From NCBI GenBank assembly GCA_018716105.1, contig DVKH01000043.1, positions 1 to 46,975 on the forward strand: DNA of 46,975 bases. The letters are read 5' to 3'. Of this stretch, positions 43,666 through 46,975 are shown one piece after another (the stretch's first letter is position 1; every line of letters begins with the position of its first letter). Under the pieces are notes generated by a model. That model was not told the origin of the DNA and ran no database searches. It saw nothing but the letters and a program-made list of their open reading frames with translations. Both the position numbers and the translations under genes were made by a program. Source of the DNA: Candidatus Fimivivens faecavium. Lineage in GTDB: Bacteria > Bacillota > Clostridia > Oscillospirales > Ruminococcaceae.

Positions 43666-43807
43666 CGAAACAGCGTGAACGGAATCAAGCGCATTTTCAA
43701 TCCCGTCCGTCGTAATTCCGCCGGCGTTATAAACATTGATTTGTTAGACGGTATCGTTTAGGTCAGTTTACAAGGAACTACACGCAGACCACGAAACTGG
43801 GGCTGCT

Positions 43808-44460
43808 GACAACAAATAAAGGCTGAATATCAAGCACCGGGGAAGTGCGAGATATTCAGCCTGTTTTGTTGTCCGGGGTTCCCAAAGGGGCACCCTTTGG
43901 CACACGACTTTGCTTGCAAAGTGTAGTGTGTTATACCTGCTGGTGCGACTGACGGGGAAAACGGGGGGCGGTGCTTTTTGCGCCCCGTTTGCTCCGGCAG
44001 GAAAACAGGCTGAATTTTTGCGAATGGCAATAAGCAAAAAATCGGTCTGCTTTCAGAAAGCGGCGGCAGATATATGAAAGCCCACGTCCTCCGTCCTACG
44101 CTCCGACTTGTGAACAAAGTGTCCCGAAGTGTGGCCACATTCCCAGAAAAGTAGCAGGACAGCGGGCAACCGTCAAGGCTGAAATGAACGGGTTTACACC
44201 TGGTCTTGACCATCGCCCGCCGTTCCGCTGAATGGGTGGACAAGGCGGCCAATCCTTCAAAGTGCTTGGCCGCTCTTTTTCTGATTTTGGAGCATCTTTT
44301 CTCAAAATTGAAATGGGCGGGAAGCCATTTTAGGGCTTTCCCGCCTTGATTATCCTTTAGCAAAGACGGGCGGGGCTGTCAACGGCGGCGCATGAAATGC
44401 GCCGTTGATCTTGACCGTTGACTGGCTCGGTTGGCTTTACTATCTCCCTGATAAATGGGA
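43808..44460. other. Hairpin-rich non-coding stretch of the element
   Basis: Several inverted repeats are visible: a long one at 43808-43873 (GACAACAAA, then GGCTGAATATC, a GCAC/GTGC tip, GATATTCAGCC and TTTGTTGTC), CCAAAG/CTTTGG at about 43880-43897, ACTTTGC/GCAAAGT at about 43907-43922, AAACGGGG/CCCCGTTT at about 43956-43989, and GGCGGGAAAGCC-like stems near 44320. A word GTCCCGAAGT (44121-44130) also occurs in the dyad at 46757. I see no real gene; reading frames here lack ribosome sites. It may hold transfer or regulatory sites. Confidence 0.6.
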
Positions 44461-44462
44461 AA

Positions 44463-45227
44463 TTATATAATAGCCTGAAGAATATCATAAAATTTTTCTT
44501 TTGCGTATTTCTCCATGAATGGACTATGACCGCATTTTTCTAAAATATAGTTTTCACATGGAATACCGTTTTCTTCTAACGGTTTAATTACTCCTTCTAT
44601 CGGGTGAGGGTCATATTCTCCTTGTATTAAAAATAGTTTGCTCTGAATATTCTTAAATGCTGTCAACAACTCTCCATTGGTTCTCAACTTAGTGGCTTCA
44701 TTCCAAATTCTGTTATACATTTCATTATCTGCTTTGTCTACTATGAGTTTCCCGCTGCTTTCGAGGTAATAATTATCCGATTTTTCTAAAATACTAGGTA
44801 TCTTTTTTATATCTTCATCAGTAGCCACATTATCTATCATTCTCTGAAAGATTTTACTTTCTTCGTCCGAAAAATTTCGCAATCTTCGTAAAGATATTTC
44901 TTTGACATATTTATCTGCAAGCGGCGGGCAACCAACTAAGATAATGTTTTTACATATCTTTGGGTATTTTCCTGCAAATAAAACAGCTAACCATGCGCCC
45001 CATGAGTGACCAATTAAAGTCGGTTTTTCTTGACAATATTTCATAATCTGTAAATATAATTCTTCAATCAATCCGGCTATGGAATACTGGGATTGCAATG
45101 CTTCAACAATCCCCCTTTCCGTCAATATGCTTAATTCTTCTGCACAGTTTTTTAAAGAACCTATTGCGCCAGGACCGCCATGAATTAAAACGGCCTTATA
45201 CGGTGCTTTTCCATGTAATTCAACCAT
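44463..45227 (-). CDS. Alpha/beta hydrolase, AT-rich cargo gene
   Basis: A 254-residue hydrolase. The oxyanion-loop HGGPGA near residue 16, nucleophile elbow GHSWG (Ser about residue 77), an Asp in GEYDPHP and a His in CGHSPF form the expected triad; it resembles proline iminopeptidase-type hydrolases. Base composition is clearly more AT-rich than the chromosome and the next gene, so it was probably acquired separately. Start ATG 45227 has GGTAAAG ahead; an upstream in-frame ATG would overlap the XRE gene. The substrate is unknown. Confidence 0.85.
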   Translation of the reverse strand: MVELHGKAPYKAVLIHGGPGAIGSLKNCAEELSILTERGIVEALQSQYSIAGLIEELYLQIMKYCQEKPTLIGHSWGAWLAVLFAGKYPKICKNIILVGCPPLADKYVKEISLRRLRNFSDEESKIFQRMIDNVATDEDIKKIPSILEKSDNYYLESSGKLIVDKADNEMYNRIWNEATKLRTNGELLTAFKNIQSKLFLIQGEYDPHPIEGVIKPLEENGIPCENYILEKCGHSPFMEKYAKEKFYDILQAII

Positions 45228-45262
45228 TTTTATCTTTACCTCAACTTCAATTTTATGTTTTC

Positions 45263-46063
45263 TTATTTTCGCCCCCTTTGCGGGTTTGGATTTTTCAGCA
45301 AGTCCGATTTCTCCGCAATCTTTTTCAGCCACTTCTTTTCGTCCTCTGACAGCTTCTTCAAATTCAATTTAAGCCGTTTACAGATAAACGCCAAAGACGC
45401 TTGCTCCGGGTCGCCGTCTCCGTCGGCGGCTTCGTCTGCGGCCTGTAAAAATCCTTTCAGCGGATTGTCCTCCGGGACGCTGAAAAAATCGTCCTTGTGA
45501 GTTTCCCGCAGGTCAAGGGCTATTTTGTTTATGTCCTGCTGTACCACATAGCGGCAAAAACTGTCCTCATCAATGTGGGCGGTGATTAACTGTCTTAACT
45601 GCGGGTCGGTCAAACCGGGATTGTGCCGTTTCATAATGGTTGCGCTCATAGCGTCTACAATGGCATTGGCACCCTGTACCTGTTTTGCCGCTACGCCGTT
45701 TACATAGATTTCAAGTTCAGCCATGAGCCGGGGGAAATCCGAGTGTGTTGCTAACTCACACAACAGGGAATTATCCAGCCGTCCGCTTTTCAATAGTTCA
45801 ATCATATCATCACTCAAACGCAGGTCTGCAAGATCGGCGTTTGGGTGATTTTTTGTTTCGGTCAATCCCAGCAGATAATCAGCGGTCACGCCATAAAACT
45901 TCGCCAGCTTGATAAGGGCATAGTGACTGATGTCCTTAAAATCATCCGCTTCATAACTGCCTAAAGCAGACTTGGAGAGGTGCGTCTGCTCCGCAAGCTG
46001 CTCCAACGTCAGGCCGTACTCCACACGCAGGTCTTTTAAGCGCTCCTGTATTGTCAACGCCAA
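45263..46063 (-). CDS. XRE-family transcriptional regulator
   Basis: A 266-residue protein with an N-terminal helix-turn-helix (about 3-60, LKDLRVEYGLTLEQLAEQTH, SKSALGSYEADD) and a long C-terminal region with no known domain; the end is basic and charged. Regulators with this shape are common in Tn1549-type elements and probably control neighbouring genes. The start is TTG 46063, with AAGGGGG about 8 bases before; GTG 46072 would be too close to that site. Confidence 0.88.
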   Translation of the reverse strand: MALTIQERLKDLRVEYGLTLEQLAEQTHLSKSALGSYEADDFKDISHYALIKLAKFYGVTADYLLGLTETKNHPNADLADLRLSDDMIELLKSGRLDNSLLCELATHSDFPRLMAELEIYVNGVAAKQVQGANAIVDAMSATIMKRHNPGLTDPQLRQLITAHIDEDSFCRYVVQQDINKIALDLRETHKDDFFSVPEDNPLKGFLQAADEAADGDGDPEQASLAFICKRLKLNLKKLSEDEKKWLKKIAEKSDLLKNPNPQRGRK

Positions 46064-46082
46064 TTTGCACACCCCCTTATGC

Positions 46083-46496
46083 TTATTTCATGCTTTCTTG
46101 ACACTCGCTACACTCTCTGTCATGGATAGAAATGATACCCCAACATTTTGAACAAGTATATTTCCCTTTCTGCTGTTCCATGAACCTTTCCAAACCGTGC
46201 TGGCGAACAAACTCACTATTCTCCATGAGGCTCGCCTGATACCTTTTGTTATAGCTTTTTTCAAGGTTTTTTATCAGCTTGCAAGGGTAGTCGGTACACT
46301 CAAAACAATAGGACAGTCCTTTGCCCTTGATACAATCTTTTATCCTGCATTTACGGCAGTGCTCCGGCTTTCCTATATCACTGTTTAAGCAACCGGCACA
46401 CGGCTTTTTATGATAACAATGTTTATAGCAAACCAAACAGTTCATGCCGCAGGGGGCAAACATAGCCGTATCAATTTTCTCTGTTGGCATTTTCAT
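46083..46496 (-). CDS. DUF3795-type Cys-rich protein
   Basis: A 137-residue protein with many Cys in CxxC groups: FAPCGMNCLVCYKHCYHKKP, CAGCLNSD, CRKCRIKDCI, CFECTDYPC and near the C-terminus CSKCWG and CSECQ. The first part fits DUF3795, a zinc-binding-looking family often seen in mobile elements; the role is unknown. Start ATG 46496 has GGAGGG six bases ahead. Same strand and close to the XRE gene, so probably one transcript. Confidence 0.85.
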   Translation of the reverse strand: MKMPTEKIDTAMFAPCGMNCLVCYKHCYHKKPCAGCLNSDIGKPEHCRKCRIKDCIKGKGLSYCFECTDYPCKLIKNLEKSYNKRYQASLMENSEFVRQHGLERFMEQQKGKYTCSKCWGIISIHDRECSECQESMK

Positions 46497-46742
46497 GGCT
46501 CACCCTCCTTGTCGGCTTACTGTTTTTTTCATTTTACCACAATTCCGAGAGCGTGGAAATAACGAGTTTTTCAGGCTGATTTCCTACCTTTCGGATATAC
46601 GGCACAGGCGGTCAAAAAGGTCTACACTTAAATCAGTTCATCGATGGACAGCACCTTGAAAACAGAATGACCGTCCGAAAAGGAATATCCGGCGGGGGAA
46701 GCACGCAGGGAGCCGACTTCTGGACACTTTGTACAGAGGTGG

Positions 46743-46765
46743 CTTCGGGACAAGTTGTCCCGAAG
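46743..46765. other. oriT-like inverted repeat
   Basis: CTTCGGGACAA-G-TTGTCCCGAAG: a perfect 11-bp dyad with a 1-base centre. It lies 70 bases before a Cys-rich VLP gene and shares GTCCCGAAGT with 44121-44130. Inverted repeats of this kind are found near transfer origins; no nick site is proven. 46497-46742 holds no other gene that I can support. Confidence 0.5.
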
Positions 46766-46835
46766 TTATGGGGAGCGTGCCAACGCCGGAAATCCTTTCG
46801 GGGAGAACGGCAACGGAGAACAAATGGAGGGACGC

Positions 46836-46975
46836 ATGATAGAAAATCCATATAAACGCCTGCCGCCGTTAGAGCGCAGGCCAGACGGCACGCCCTACCG
46901 CATGACACCAGCGCAAAGGAAACAGGCCAATGCCTTGATACGGCGGGAGTGCTGTAACTGTGAGGACGGCAACTG
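46836..46975 (+). CDS. Cys-rich VLP domain protein (5' part, cut by window end)
   Basis: The frame starts at ATG 46836, four bases after GGAGGG, and is open to the window edge (46 codons): MIENPYKRLPPLERRPDGTP, then MTPAQRKQANALIRRECCNC and DGNC. TPxQRKQANxLIRRxCCNxxxGNC matches the Cys-rich VLP family of conjugative elements, usually next to relaxosome genes. The rest of the gene lies outside. Confidence 0.75.
   Translation, partial: MIENPYKRLPPLERRPDGTPYRMTPAQRKQANALIRRECCNCEDGN

Larger units (their letters stand above)
43760..46975. mobile_element. Edge of a Tn1549-like integrative/conjugative element (partial)
   Basis: From about 43.7 kb the sequence leaves the housekeeping pattern: 700 bases of hairpins without a gene, AT-rich cargo genes, an oriT-like dyad at 46743 and the beginning of a Cys-rich VLP gene, a family found next to mobilisation genes in Tn1549-type elements. 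The left boundary is not precise and the element continues beyond the window. No integrase or relaxase is included in the visible part. Confidence 0.6.

Noticed and set aside
43830-44363. A 177-codon minus-strand frame in the hairpin field
   Set aside because: No ribosome site and it runs through several inverted repeats; the composition looks non-coding. It could be a decayed gene but I cannot support it.

Overview
The window looks like chromosomal DNA of a GC-rich, spore-forming anaerobic Clostridia member, most likely an Oscillospirales/Ruminococcaceae-type Firmicute. The reasons are Gram-positive type Shine-Dalgarno sites (AGGAGG), sigma-A promoters with 17-bp spacers, a T-box leader on pheS, an IreB homologue, HPr kinase, WhiA, ClpC with a UVR domain, a GerA/SpoVAF germination protein and a YlmC/YmxH sporulation protein. 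Most genes are housekeeping genes in short operons separated by clear stem-loop terminators.

Layout. 1-350: two tandem copies of a 166-bp, hairpin-rich intergenic repeat that returns at 40.24-40.55 kb. 0.47-2.2 kb: hpf and a THUMP-domain RNA methyltransferase. 2.3-6.9 kb, minus strand: a small unknown gene, ireB, pheT and pheS behind a Phe-specific T-box. 7.1-10 kb: a lipoprotein, a MazF-type toxin with no visible antitoxin, and a membrane PASTA protein whose kinase domain has lost its catalytic residues. 10-13.1 kb, minus strand: rpsF-ssb-rpsR, galU and a zinc-ribbon membrane protein. 13.2-16.9 kb: prfB without the usual programmed frameshift, an SGNH-type lipoprotein and a GT4 glycosyltransferase.

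17.1-25.5 kb is a plus-strand run hprK-murB-rapZ-whiA-dnaE-pfkA that links carbon regulation, wall synthesis, replication and glycolysis. It lacks yvcK, and pfkA has no ordinary well-placed start codon. 25.6 kb holds an easily missed 46-residue Cys/Gly-rich membrane peptide gene on the minus strand. 25.9-30.2 kb: clpC, a hot-dog thioesterase and an exported protein. 30.5-33.8 kb, minus strand: bioY and birA (with a BirA operator over the bioY promoter), then a SpoVAF-like gene. 34-36.5 kb: feoA-feoB plus the FeoB-associated Cys-rich peptide. 36.7 kb: tRNA-Ser(GGA) next to a decayed integrase. 37.4-41.6 kb: a secreted protein, a CofE-like ligase, the second repeat block, a GtrA protein and a PRC-barrel protein. 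41.8-43.6 kb: rpsB and tsf.

From about 43.7 kb to the end the character changes: long hairpins without genes, AT-rich cargo (alpha/beta hydrolase, XRE regulator, DUF3795 protein), an oriT-like dyad and the start of a Cys-rich VLP gene. This is the edge of a Tn1549-like integrative/conjugative element.

The items I consider most worth a second look are the PASTA pseudokinase, the duplicated structured repeat, the Cys/Gly peptide, the pfkA start and leader, and the element edge. All calls come from reading the sequence; no database search was run.
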